A DNA stretch of 64,000 nucleotides, taken from assembly GCA_013398055.1 (NCBI GenBank), contig VZRS01002391.1, forward strand, positions 3,102-67,101. Reading direction: 5' to 3'. The notes below the pieces were generated by a model. The model was given only the letters and a program-made list of their open reading frames with translations. It was not told the origin of the DNA and searched no databases. The stretch comes from Ifrita kowaldi. Its lineage: Eukaryota; Chordata; Aves; Passeriformes; Cinclosomatidae. This document shows, in pieces, positions 33,368-45,055 of this stretch (position 1 is its first letter; each line of letters starts with the position of its first letter). The translations under genes were made by a program, and so were the position numbers.

Positions 33368-36223
33368 GTAGGTATTTTGCTCTATGTGAATTAAAATACA
33401 TAACTGGAATCTTGTAACTCATGAGAATGTAGGGTTTGCTTCTTTTTTGTTTACTGCTGATATAATTTAAATTATTTGGAGGGGTGTTGAAGAAAGTGAT
33501 TTTTACTTGTTAGAAGTTTAAAAGTCTACTAATGTGAGCTGGCTTCTTTCGAATACTCCAAACTGTAATATTCTTTTAAAGCCCATTTCCATCGTTATGA
33601 AAAATAAGTGCTCAATATATTCAATAATGCATTTCTAAGTTGAAAAGATAGCACCACAGAAACTTCCCACATGCTTTACTATTTATTGCTATAACTGTTT
33701 GATTCCAATACCTCATTTATGTATATGAGTGGTAAACAGAGGACAAAGTAGATGCCTCAACCCAAAAACTTCATTATGATTCTTACTTCACCATGAGTTC
33801 TGTTCTAGATGGGCAAAATTTGCCAGGGACACTCCTTAAACACGATTCGTAGTTGCTCAGGTTTGAAAGGTAGAAAAGCTTGTGGCCAAATCTGACCCTT
33901 AGTGTGGCAAAAGCCACTGACCTCAACTAGTGATTCTAAAATTGTGCATAAGCATCTGTGTGTGAAGGTGTCTCCTTGCAGGGCCTTCCAGTCATGATAT
34001 AAGAGGCTCCAGCCTATGGAGAACTCAGCAAATCTCTTGGTGTTTGCAGTTACAGTGATGTGGGGCTTTATGCCCGCCAGTCTCCAGCCCCCAGTACGCT
34101 CTGATAACTCCAGTCCCAAGTGTGCATGCTGACTGTGACAACATATCTGGGTCTGTCTGAGTCTTGCCTGGGCAAAATGTATGGTTCTGTCCTGTGCTCC
34201 GAATCAGGGTGTGGTGCTTCCCCTTGCAAGGGTTTTTGGAGATGTTCAAAGTCCTACAGCAGGAATACTGATGTTAAGTATATGCATGAAGAAACTATGC
34301 AGACTACAAAAACAGCCTGTGTAATATTACAATATATTATAAACTCACCTCTTATTTAATTACCTTTTAAAATGTAAAGTATTCATTAAATGTTAAACCT
34401 TTCCTAATACCTGTATAAATAGACTAAAGGCATGGGAAGTACTCTTTTCTGAATAACACAGCAAGGCACATTTTGCTGTTGAATCTATACTAATCAGATA
34501 CTGTAGATTTTTTTATGAATAAATGACCACAGTCATTAAAATCTCTCATAACCCTGTAACACAGTGCTAATGAAATCTTGTATGTGCTGCCCTCGGCTTT
34601 GTACAATGCAGACAGTGAATACAGATATATTTTTTCTAACCAATTGATGTCTTTTCAAAATAAATTATAAAGATGATACGCATTGTTCACAATGAATATG
34701 CTATAATTCACTTCAGTGGCTAAACAGATAATGTAAAGCTAAGAAAAGGCAATTGACTGCTGAGGAGATATAGGCTTGATGTCGAAAATATAAAAGGTAG
34801 CAAGGCATTTGTTGAAATGTAGGCTGATAAAAACAGTAAAACCAGATTGAAGTCTTGCCTTGATTTGACTTATCTTCAGCAATGGAAGCCAAGGTCATCT
34901 ATGTATCTCAGAAAATCTGGGGTTTAAAATAAGTTGTCTGAAGGGAACCCTCTTAAACATTATTCATCACTGGGAGTATTCCCTGTCAGCTCTCTCCATT
35001 GTGAGTGGGATTCCCAGAGTATCTGTGAGCAGACTGTTTTCACTTTGTCCTGCTGACAGGTTGAGCTTCTGTACTTCAGACTGCATTCCCTGTATTTTGC
35101 AGAATATCTGACAGAGCAACATAAGGAAATGGCAGGATGAACTTTAAAATTCATGAGCTGGTACTAGGACAGAGAGAATTAATCAGCTTTGGGTTGAGTA
35201 CAGAAGAAAGAAAACACTTGAAAATAGTAGTCAGAAGTTTAACACCTCTCCTCTGTGAGAAGATATTGTCTTAACAGAACTTGTAATGAACATTTAATGC
35301 AGAGTGTGTCTTATAGTGGTAGATGGGGAGTTCTGATTAATTCAACACAAGAAATGGCAAGAAAAGGGCACTCTCATAAAGGAGCTGTGACACAGGAACT
35401 GGTGAGAGTCGGTGTTAAGCAGGGTTGACTCCAGAAGGAAATTCAGTGCTTGCAGCCATGTCAATAATTGTACTGGAGCTGTGTGGCCACAAACATACAA
35501 TCTGTGTCTGAGCAACTGACAAAGCTGGAGCAGGTATCCCAGGACGCAGGAGCTGGGCTCTTGTTGCTGCTGTGGCTCATCACATGCGATGCAGAAAGCT
35601 GAGGAGCCCACCTGAGACTGCTCATACAGCCATGCAGAGGCCCTGCCCAGAATTGCTCACACACCAAACAAGCAAACCCAAAAAGATGAGTTGAAGCAAA
35701 ACTAGAAATTCTGGCAGGTGTAGAGACTTCTACAAGACCACAAAGCAAGGCAGGCAGAAGCAGCTGTGTCCTCTGTGCACTGCTCACAGGCTGCCCTGGC
35801 TTTCTTCAGAATGTTTCTCAGGAGAATTAAGTTTTGGATATTGCATGTTGCGAAACAGCAGTTGCAAGGCAAAGGTGGAGTTTTGGTTAAGGCATCTGTC
35901 AAGATTATCTGGACTACTTTGAGACCTATACACAAGTGTCTCGGTGCTCAAGTCCTTGAGGAAACTGTTTTGAGTTAACCTACTGTAGATGTACGTTCAA
36001 TTAATGGTTCTTCCCCACTTCTGATGATGTGTACTGCTTTTGTTAAGTGCTGCTACTTACCAGGAATGCCTAAAGCTTCTGCGATGATCATTTCTATGCT
36101 TTTATCATCCCATAAAGTTCTGGTCATAAGTGGCTTGTTTCTTCAGTGCCTTGTTTGTACCGACGTACAGAGAAAAGAAGTAGTTCTTGCCTCTTACCTA
36201 ACCTTGCATCCTTTGGGTTTCAG
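33368..36223 (+). other. PPARGC1A intron 12
   Basis: 2856-bp intron ending TTTGGGTTTCAG. It is AT-rich. Short open frames on both strands (for example 35461-35787 minus) have no recognisable similarity. No mobile element is recognised. Confidence 0.9.
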
Positions 36224-36327
36224 ATTCAAACTCAGATGATTTTGATCCTGCTTCCACTAAAAGCAAGTATGACTCCATGGATTTTGATAGTTTACTTAAA
36301 GAGGCACAGCGGAGCCTGCGTAGGTAA
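36224..36327 (+). CDS. PPARGC1A: PPARGC1A exon 13, coding part
   Basis: 104 coding nt: two bases completing Asp765, then 33 codons equivalent to human residues 766-798, then TAA at 36325-36327. It encodes S-N-S-D-D-F-D-P-A-S-T-K-S-K-Y-D-S-M-D-F, D-S-L-L-K-E-A-Q-R-S-L-R-R. This tail is the CBP80-binding motif that tethers PGC-1alpha to the capped nascent transcript. It appears identical to human as I remember it, showing strong constraint. The acceptor is GGGTTTCAG. Confidence 0.98.
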
Positions 36328-36655
36328 CAAGCATGTCATCCGAGGAAAACAAAGGGATGGCGAATACCTCACGGACATCATGTCCTTCAATAATGGACAA
36401 CTAAAAAGTCGTACTTAGGAATTTCTCCTACTTTACACTCTCTGTTCAAAACCATGGTTTACATGAACACAGCTGCTCGAGGAGTGGAGGGGCAGGATGC
36501 TGTCCAGTAAGCACACGCACGTCCATGGGTGTCAGCTTCGCTTTCGCGGGTGAGCGGTGGCAGGGGAGCCGGGCGTTCCCTGCCAGTTCAGTGCAAATCA
36601 CGAGACATGGCAGCAGTTCCACAGAGATACACATACAATGATGAACTGCAAAATC

Positions 36656-36663
36656 TGTACATA
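36656..36663 (+). promoter_or_regulatory. Pumilio response element (UGUACAUA) 1
   Basis: TGTACATA matches the UGUANAUA consensus bound by PUM1/PUM2, which promote decay or translational repression. It lies 329 nt after the stop codon. Binding is inferred from the motif only. Confidence 0.5.
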
Positions 36664-37216
36664 TTGCATTTTAACAAAAAAGAACAAAAACAAACAGAAA
36701 AAAAACCCCAGTGTGAGAACTACGGCTGCTGATGTCTGGGGATCAGACACTGCATTTTTTTTTTTTTTTTTGTCAAGAAGCTTCTTCTCACAACACAGTG
36801 ATAATATGACAATCCAGAAGAAACCACAGGTCCCAGAAGCCTGCAATCTGTCTTAGCTTTGTTTTAAGATTGTTCTTTTTTGGTTGATTTGTTTTTTGAG
36901 TTTTTTTGTGGGTTTTTTTTTTGCAGAAAAGAAAATTAAAAGGCTCAAGCTTCCCTAACATTTTGAAGTTTCATCTTTTAATTCTGACACCCATGTAAAT
37001 GTCTACAACATTGATCTTCCACAGCAAAATTTTCAAAGCCTTGTTAATGGTCAAATGTGCAGCTTGTTCAGCGATTTATTCTAATGAGCGGACGTGGTGT
37101 TACATTATTAATGAGAGTTGGATTTAACTATCTGGGTGTGTGCACAGGTAGTTTATTTGCTACATTCTCTAAAGTAGTTGAGTATTTACAAATGTTAAAT
37201 GGAGTATTTTTGTTTA

Positions 37217-37224
37217 TGTACATA
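37217..37224 (+). promoter_or_regulatory. Pumilio response element (UGUACAUA) 2
   Basis: A second exact TGTACATA in the same 3'UTR, about 560 nt after the first. Binding is inferred from the motif only. Confidence 0.5.
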
Positions 37225-37414
37225 CTGTATGACGATGTTCTTTTTTGTTACAGCTATGCACTGTAAATGCAGCCTTCTTTTCAAAAACTGCTGAATTTTT
37301 CTTAATCAAGAATACTCAAATGTAATTATATGAGGTGAAACAATTATTGTACACTAACATATGTAGAAAGCTGAACTTACGCTTATATATATTTGATTGT
37401 AAAAAAAAGAGAAA

Positions 37415-37466
37415 AGCGTGTGGGTGAGGGTGTGAGTGTGCATATGTGTGCGTGTGTGTCTGAGTG
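37415..37466 (+). repeat. GU-rich tract in the 3'UTR
   Basis: An imperfect GTGTG-rich stretch (GTGTGGGTGAGGGTGTGAG, then TGTGTGCGTGTGTGTCTGAG). In an mRNA such GU-rich elements can bind CELF proteins and affect stability. Confidence 0.7.
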
Positions 37467-38620
37467 CAAAAATGCATTATACACATCCATCCCTTCTTTG
37501 GTGAGCTTATATAAGAATTTTGTCAAGAATTATCCTAGCCCAAAAGATATTAACCACCTTCTGCAGTATTTTTCCACATTTTTCTCATTGCTTGATTTTC
37601 TTTTGCAGTTTTATACACTGAATTTGTTAGGGGAATGAAATTTTCTCATCTAAATTTTTCTAGAAAATATCATAATTTTATGTAAAGTCTCTCAAATGGG
37701 TAATCATTAAGAAATGTTTTTATTTTATGTATCAACGATAGTTTTGGAACTAGAGGTCAAAAATCTTTTTAAAATGCTATTTTGTTTTAATTTTTGTGAT
37801 TTTAATTTGATAAAAATATGCTGAGGTACTAAGTACAGTATGATTTTTACAGTAATTCTGTGTCTAAACACTGTTCTTGAAGCCAGTAATCTTTTCATTG
37901 GCAGAGTTTAATGATGGTATTTATCTATATTTTTTACAGTTATGCATCCTGTATAAATACCAATCCTTCATTCCTTTGTTTACTAAAGAGACATATTTAT
38001 CAGTTATAATTATCCTATTTATTATAAATTATGAGATGACTAAAAGAATAAAAAGGCCAGTGGAAGTTTTATACCTAGGATGCATGATGGTTGTCAGTTT
38101 GGAGTAAGCAAGTGCTTTGTTTGGAAATTCCGCTTTTGCAGAAGCAGTGGGTTGGTTTTGGGTTTTTTCCTTTTTTTTTACTATGCACTAGCATGGCCTC
38201 GGATGTGCCCATGACATTGTTGCTGATGACATGCTTCTGTTAAATTAAATAGAAATTCCAGGAAAGAAAAAAACCACAGGAGTATAAACTACTGCTGTTC
38301 TGAGCATCAGAATTTCATCTGAACTCAGAGTCTCTACTGAATCAGCAAAGTTTGGAATTTGCTTGTGAATGTATAGATTTGTTATTCTATTACTCTTTGG
38401 CATTCATGACTCCTCTTAAAGGTATGGCACACCTAACTATTTAATCTACTTTCCCACTCTAAATCTTAGAAAACTGATTCTTCCCCCATACCAGTGCAGT
38501 TGATTTTGATGGCTGCATTCATTTTATCACCAGCATATTGTGTTCTGAGAGATTCCACTGTCTGTCCTGTCGGATGCTTGCTTGATTTTTTGGCTTCTTA
38601 TTTCTCAGTAGATAGATAGC

Positions 38621-38626
38621 AATAAA
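38621..38626 (+). terminator. Candidate proximal poly(A) signal
   Basis: AATAAA about 2.3 kb after the stop, followed by an A-rich run at 38630-38639. The A-run could also cause internal priming in cDNA data. A second AATAAA lies at 38825-38830, and others at 38047, 38961 and 39135. Confidence 0.4.
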
Positions 38627-40019
38627 ACAAAAAAAAAAAGAAAAGAACTTTTCTGGAGGTTCTGTGTTACAAATGTAACATTCTTTACTCTGCATAATTC
38701 TTGTTGTTGCTCTGTAGGTTAAAAATGCAGGTATTTTAACTTTGTGTGAATGCCAAACTAAAAGTTTACAATTTTCCTTTCTGGATTTTGAGTATCTTCT
38801 GTTGTAAAGAAAAATATTAAAAGCAATAAATTATTTTTAAGAAATCAATATTTAGTATATCATATTATGTGTTCAAGGACCAGATGCATTACCTATTTTG
38901 CCTTTACATTTCTGTGATTAAATTTTAAAACGTTCTCTTTTGCCCTGGTTTGCTGACATTAATAAATTGGTGTGGGGCTTGTGTGGGGGCATTGTTTATT
39001 TTTCACCAAGCAGGCATAATGATGTGAGTCAATTTTTTTTTTTTCACTGGCCTGGCAAACATTCTCATCTTGAAGATGGCTTTCCTCTGTGGATTTACAA
39101 ATTACATATGAAATTAATAGAGCTAGGATTGCTGAATAAAGCTATTTGGATCCTTCATAGACACCGTAGTAGGAAATCCATCAAAACATAAACTCGGTGT
39201 TTGCTTTTCTTTTTTTCTTCCCCAAGAGCATTTCAAATTAGCACATGTACCACATTGTCACCAGAGGCAAATTGCAGTGTAGCTCTGTGTGTCTTTTATA
39301 TGAAGATTGTACTGTTGCTTTCATGCTGTGGTAAGTACCACATCCTCAATACAGGTAACAGAACTGGTACTTAGGAGCTGTGATCTTTCCTAGACCTGAG
39401 TAATTCCTTCAGAATGGAAAATTATCTGAATACTAATCCAAACAGAGGGAGCCTAAAGTTGAAGAATAATACATATGCTAAACTACTCTGAAAAGCAGTT
39501 GGGCTGCCATCACCAAGAGCAGCACTGAGAGGAAAGTTTGTGCCTCTGAGGGTAATAATACTTGGGTCAGTTGAAAAAAAAACAAACAACAAACACAAAA
39601 CAACCTCCTCCTCATCCCTTTAGATGTAAGCCTACAGTAGGTAATGATTATGTGTCCTTTTTAATGGCTGTAATGAGAACTTCAATCACTGTAGTATAAG
39701 ATCTGATCTATAAATGACCTAGAATAGCCATGTAATATAATGTGATGATTCTAAATTTGTACCTATGTGACAGACATTTTCAGTAATGTGAACCACTGAC
39801 CTGATGGAGCTACTGTAAGATTTGTACAGTAGGTGAACATGTAAAGTTATAGGTTGGACTATGCTGAACAGGGAAAGTGAGATATTAGTTAAGCCCAAGC
39901 TGGGCTATTTTCCACCTGCCGATTCTACATGTACTTTTGTGGTTTAATTCATTGTATGAAAATTCCTGTGATTTTTTTCTTTTTTTTTAATGTGCAGTAC
40001 ACATCAGCCTCACTGAGAA

Positions 40020-40025
40020 AATAAA
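40020..40025 (+). terminator. Likely distal poly(A) signal of PPARGC1A
   Basis: AATAAA in CACTGAGAAAATAAAGGG, 3.7 kb after the stop, a distance similar to the mammalian 3'UTR. T- and GT-rich sequence follows within 20-80 nt, as expected for a downstream element. Confidence 0.6.
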
Positions 40026-40045
40026 GGGAAACGAATGTTTCAAAT

Positions 40046-43000
40046 CCATTTCTGTTTCTCATTTTTGTTACAAGTGACAGGTTTTTTTCTCCCACAACTG
40101 GTTGTGTACTGGGTTTTCTATTACTCTTTCTAGCAGTTGTAATTTATTTCAGATTATAGGCCAGAGCACGCCTGTGTTACTGCACTTTGGGCAGGGGACA
40201 GCATCACCAGTTTTAATACATTTAATGGTTGAAAGGTGCTGTGTGCCTTACTGCCATGAGTACCCAAGTCTGTTGAAGAGCCATGCCATAAACCATGTAA
40301 GAAAACTTTCAAAAAATCCTCGGTGGAGTTTAAGAGTTGCTGGTTTGAGTTAGAAGCGGGTGGGGAACATAAGGACTTTTCTGTCTGGCCGCACTGGATC
40401 CCAGTTCAGGTAGTAGGGACTGAGAAGTGCAAAATGGTTGGTATCTTCCATCCTGAGACGATAAACACCTGGACTAGGAGTAAGCCTGTTGTAAGAGTCC
40501 TTCACCAGCCTCTGTCTCAGCAGACAGATCAGGAGGACCAGACAGGTAGGTGGCTGGACAGGTATGGCTTTCCTGACTCCTTTGTGGATTGATAGAGTGT
40601 GCAGCATATGAGCTTCCACACCAGCATTGCCACTGGGCAGGCAACAGGTGGGCCTGGGGACAGCAGAGGGTATTCACACCCGTCTCCTTTACATGCACAG
40701 AAATAGGGGAAGAACTGCTTTTGTTTGGTTTGCCCAGGGTTCATTCATTCACAGGTAGCCAGTTCATGGCTGCAGGTCTGTCCTGCTGTGCCAGCAGCCT
40801 TCTCTGGGGGTGCACAGCACCATTCTGTGTGACCGAGTCTTCTCATCGAATGTCACCTCAGGAGGGACCCAGCTGTGGTGTGAGGCTGTGCTTTTTAAGG
40901 AAAGGACCACTAAATTCACTTGAAAAAATTGCTTTTCACAAAACAACTAGCCTCCAGCTCATCTTTGTTCCCAATGTTGCTGTTTAATTTATGCTCCATA
41001 ACTTGCAAAAATGTTTAGCTTTTGCATTTTTACCATTTGCTAATCCAAACTGTTGTGCTTGGCTCTCACAAGGATAGTAGAGCGAAGTTCCTCACTGTGT
41101 GGGATTTGCATTGTTGAGTCACTGCTCCTGATCAAATTAATGCTCAAAACGTAGTAGGCCAAATCATTCCTGATGTATTTCATCAGTCTTGCTGCTGTTC
41201 CTCAAGGCATGAACTTAGCCCAATATTTCTCCAGTTACTAGGCTTTTTAATTTCATTTATTTATTCATTTCATATTTTTGCATAGCACTTTTGATGCTTG
41301 CCAAAAAAAGCACTCCACATTAGATTTCCAGGAAACCATTGCCTCCCATCTCCTCCTTTTACATTATTAAAGTTTATTGCGTAAAATCAGGGCTTTCCAT
41401 TGCCTGCTATCCTGGGTCACCATTTTTCCCCATGGTGAATACTGCAAGCTGAGCACCTGAAATCAGATTCAGGCACCTCAATGAGTGGCCTGATTTTCAG
41501 AAACGCTGAGCTTCTCGCAGCTCCCATCAACTTCAATTAGACCTGCTGTCTCTCAGCGCTTTTAAAAATCAAGCCACATATTTAGAGGCCCAATTCAGCA
41601 CAGCATTTACATTTGTGCTTAAGTCTGTCCTGATTCAGCAAAGCACTTAAGCATGAGTGTTTTTAGATCCATTGAAGTCAAGTGCTCGGCTGCTTTGAAT
41701 AAAAATAGACTCCTGGATTGGGGCCTAAGATTCCAAATACAGAAACCAACACCTAATTTTAGGCTCCATTTGGAAAACTTCTGCCTCTCCTACTCCCTTT
41801 AACCTTTAATGCTTACAGAAAACACAAAAACAGCCATCAGGTCTTAAGGGGAAGAGAGATAGGTTTAGGGAAGAGAAGTGGAAGCAACGGACAAAATTCT
41901 TCTTTGTGGAAATGCTTTGAAAAAACTTTAAATCCAAATCTTGCAAGATGCCTTGATTCATCACTATTATTTCACATTGCACATCCAGAATCTCACTGAA
42001 GATTAATGTGCAGTTATTCTATTGTCCTTCACCATTAATTAATAAACTGCTATATTAAACTTTAACCAATGCCAACTTCTCCTGCTGTTCCGCGAATCAC
42101 ATTCTCACCATTGATATTCAATGTTCACAAGCAAACTAATCTATAAATCAATTTTCTCTACTTTATCAAACAGCAGAAAGTAATAAAGAAGGTCACAAAT
42201 AGTACAGTAGCTCCTTGGAGGTTTGTAACATCATAATTTAAAGCTCAGAAAGATTGAATCAAAAGTTGAATTAATCCCTAAGGGAAAAGATTCTATATAG
42301 ATTCTATTGATAGATATAGGGCAGCCTGTCTTCATTGGGAGCTGGTATACTTGTTAATGCTGCAGGGCAAAGGAGACTAGTCTTCTCAGCAAAGAAGAAA
42401 ATGAAATCCTTGATGAGAGGAAGTGAGTATGTCCTCTGCTTCCCGTCGCTGTGCTTTCCTTACACTGCTCTGCTGGGAAAAAGAGAAAGCCGATTCATCC
42501 CTTGCTACACGATGTGCTCTGCTGAATGGCTGGTGTCTGTGCAGTGCAATTATGGAAACTGCAGCTGGATGGAATACATGTATAAATCTTAAATGTTGCA
42601 CTTGATTGGTATTCATTCCACAAGTGATGCTTTATTGTCAAACAACCTCAACCCAAAATCTTAGCAGCCTATGAACCCAAAGCAAAGTGAAAGGTTGTTT
42701 TTTTTCAGTGACAAATTTTGGTGAAGTTACAAATATTTCTTTTGCAGCTGGAAACATATTCCTCAAAACATGTTTAGCTGTTGAGGTTCCTTTTAATTAT
42801 TGCAGCTTCCTTTCGACAGTCTTCTGGAATAATAGTTTTGCAAAGGCATTTCTGATTCTCTTTTATAAAAAAAATCTATAATCTTAATGATGTGACTGGA
42901 CCTGGTGGATTAAGCTCTTCCTAATTCAAATGGAATTAATGGGGAGAAAAATACTCTCATATAAAGGGAAATATTTTTTTTTTAAATTACTAATGGGCTC

Positions 43001-44605
43001 AGTTGAAAAAATTATACTCACAGGTTTGGTAAACAGTGAGATCTGAGATGAAATGTACCTTTTGGTATGCATGCATGGTGAAGTACAAGATGACAGATTT
43101 GTGCTTGCATACTGACTTTTCTTCTGCTGTTTGCTAGTAGAGAGGAACTGAACTGCCATGTGAAAAGGCAACTGAAGAGAAAACAGGTACTATTCCAGCC
43201 TCTCCAAAATCTGTGATTAAACTCTAACCCTGGTCAGCCTTTTGTATTAACCCTGGCTTGTGTAAATAGTGGACAGTGATCAAATGTAAATAATCTCATG
43301 TGCCTTATTTGCATCATGATAGATTGTCTGCCAGGTGTAATTGAAAGCCAGAGCTAAGTATGAAGTAAAACATGTCCTAAAGAGCAGAATATGCAAATTT
43401 CTCTTAGGACTCTTCATCAAATAAAGTATTTGCTGCAGTTTATTTTTGACAATCTGTGTTTCATTCTCTATTAAATTAGTACTTGATAAAGTAATAAAAT
43501 TATTACAGCCATAAAGTTACTGCACTATACCTTCAAGAGATCTTCTCATCCTTGGATTATCGAGTTTGGCATTATGAAAAACACACATTGGTGCCTTACA
43601 CTAATTCTTTCCTACCGCATTTGCAACTCAGGCCTATGCTTGTTTATGCAATGTGTTGGCAGAAAATTTATTAAAAAAAAAAAAAAAATCAGCCACACAC
43701 TTGAGAACTAACGGGGTGCTTTTTGGTTTTAACCATTTCCTGGAACAGCACCACAGCTAACTAGTTTTCTATTGCATGAATAATTTATTGTCATAGCTAA
43801 GCATGCCCTGGCTTATACACTCCTGCCAGAAAGTATGGAGTGGTGAGTGCTGTTGCTGAATAATGATTAATTACTTGCCCTTCTGAAGGAGCCCTGTTTT
43901 GTAAACTGGTCACACAGCATGTTACGTGGATTGTGTCTGCTATACAAAAGGTTACTTGCAATCACATAATGAGACATAATGATGCACATCACAACAATTC
44001 TTTGGTACAAATCTGCACACAATAGAATTTAGACAGAAACCCATTTATTTACATACCGTGTGTGCCAGAGGGTACAAAACGTCACTGCATTGCTGAAGTG
44101 CTGCCATTGCTCTTCTGCAAGGCTGACATTTTGGATGAAAACAGTGTGATGGCTTCTTCAGGAATCTTCAGCCTCAGCTTTGCAGGGTTGTCCTGTGACA
44201 ACCTGCTGGCAAACTCTGGGAGGAACTTGGCTCCCACTGTGTGAGGACTGTATGAGTGGGATGGTTTGCTGACAGCTGTCCAACCTCTTGGTGGGAAGCT
44301 GGGATATAGTTCCTCCCTGCAAGGTGAGGAGTTCGCTTGCTGTGTGGAGTGAACATCCCTGCCTGTGTTTGTACCTGTCTGACCTAGGAAGGGTGAGCAG
44401 GGAATCAAAGTTTTGCCATATATTGTACTTTGTGTGGTCAAAGGAAGAAGTGCATTCAGAAGTACTGTTCTAAAACCTAGAGCCACAGCTTTTCTGAACC
44501 CTAGGAGGAAAAAGATCTAGTTGTTCTCAGCTCCTGCTATCTGGAGAACAGGAAGTGCTTGGCCGCAGCTGTCCCGGGGTTCTTGGGACCACTGCTGGTG
44601 ACGCC
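40046..44605. other. Intergenic, downstream of PPARGC1A
   Basis: I see no gene here. Open frames at 40102-40987 and 44062-44486 on both strands are short, mutually overlapping and match nothing I know. A probable decayed ancient repeat is at about 41440-41740 (separate entry). An A16 run is at 43673-43688. Confidence 0.75.
41440..41740. repeat. Possible ancient sauropsid interspersed repeat
   Basis: The tract contains GGCCCAATTCAGCACAGC, GATTCAGCAAAGCACTTAAGC, CCATTGAAGTCAAGTGC and GGATTGGGGCCTA. These recall a MITE-like family abundant in turtles and crocodilians, with GATTCAGCAAAGCACTTAAG and ATTGAAGTCAATGG cores. The match is from memory and degraded, so the family is not named. Confidence 0.45.
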
Positions 44606-45055
44606 ATGATGATTTTTTGCCTTTTCTTTTATACCCCTTTTATACCTTTTTTACAACTTCTGTATTCTTAGTGCTTTTAGCCTACATTCTTGGACTTGTT
44701 TGTTAAGCTAGGAGACTAAACATCTTAGAAGCTTTGTAGTTAGGGATCAGTTTACCCCAGACTCCAAGGTCCTCTCCAGAACACATTTTGTAAACTAAGA
44801 TAGAACCATCCAGGGGAAGGTTCCTTGGGGAGGGGGCTCACTCGAGCCTCTCATTGGGGAATCTTTGATAGGTATGCTAATTAGTAAGACCTATAACATG
44901 ATACCAGATCTTTTTTGGGGTATGCATTGTGGTGTGCATTGAGGTGCATTCGACCTGGATGTAGTGCACCTAAGGATCCTTAAAATAAGTACCGAGGTAA
45001 AATCCCTTTTTCCCTTCTAACCGTGTTTGACTCTTGATTTTAAGACCAGGAAAAG
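44606..45055 (+). mobile_element. Solo LTR of an avian endogenous retrovirus (ERVK-like)
   Basis: The run from TGATGATTTTTTGCCTTTTC through AACTTCTGTATTCTTAGTGC, AGATAGAACCATCCAGGGGA, GGGGGCTCACTCGAGCCTCT and GTGCACCTAAGGATCC to ACCGAGGTAAAATCCC resembles a widespread bird ERV class II LTR in + orientation. No gag, pol or env frame adjoins it, so it is a solo LTR. The exact ends are uncertain. The upstream AGCTGTCCCGGGG (near 44567) may also belong to it. No target-site duplication was identified. Confidence 0.65.

Larger units (their letters stand above)
6407..40045 (+). other. PPARGC1A: PPARGC1A gene span (exon 3 to poly(A) region)
   Basis: This is the 3' majority of the gene for PGC-1alpha, a nuclear coactivator that docks on PPARs, ERRs, NRF1 and other factors and drives mitochondrial biogenesis, thermogenesis and gluconeogenesis. 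Eleven exons (3-13) were found by reading frame, splice sites and residue-by-residue agreement with the mammalian protein known to me from memory. Summed coding length is 2160 nt including the stop, so 719 residues, one fewer than human residues 79-798. All introns are GT-AG and all codon phases join. Exons 1 and 2 (first 78 human residues, including the first activation segment) and all promoters lie beyond the left edge. The 3' end is inferred from an AATAAA at 40020 and is the least certain boundary. Confidence 0.97.
36328..40045 (+). other. PPARGC1A: PPARGC1A 3' untranslated region
   Basis: About 3.7 kb of AT-rich sequence with no coding frame, similar in length to the mammalian 3'UTR. 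It contains a T17 run (36755-36771), two UGUACAUA Pumilio-type elements (36656 and 37217), a GU-rich tract (37415-37465) and several AUUUA pentamers. There are AATAAA hexamers at 38047, 38621, 38825, 38961, 39135 and 40020. The end is placed just after the 40020 hexamer because a T/GT-rich tract follows at 40050-40100. This placement is inference, and shorter forms ending after 38621 or 38825 are plausible. Confidence 0.75.

Noticed and set aside
37977..37983. TGTTTAC heptamer (miR-30 seed match) in the 3'UTR
   Set aside because: A single 7-mer is expected by chance in 3.7 kb of AT-rich sequence, and conservation cannot be judged here.
44082..44486. 134-codon minus-strand frame just upstream of the ERVK-like LTR
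   Set aside because: I considered whether it was a retroviral coding remnant or host exon, but no retroviral or host motif could be read. Left unassigned.
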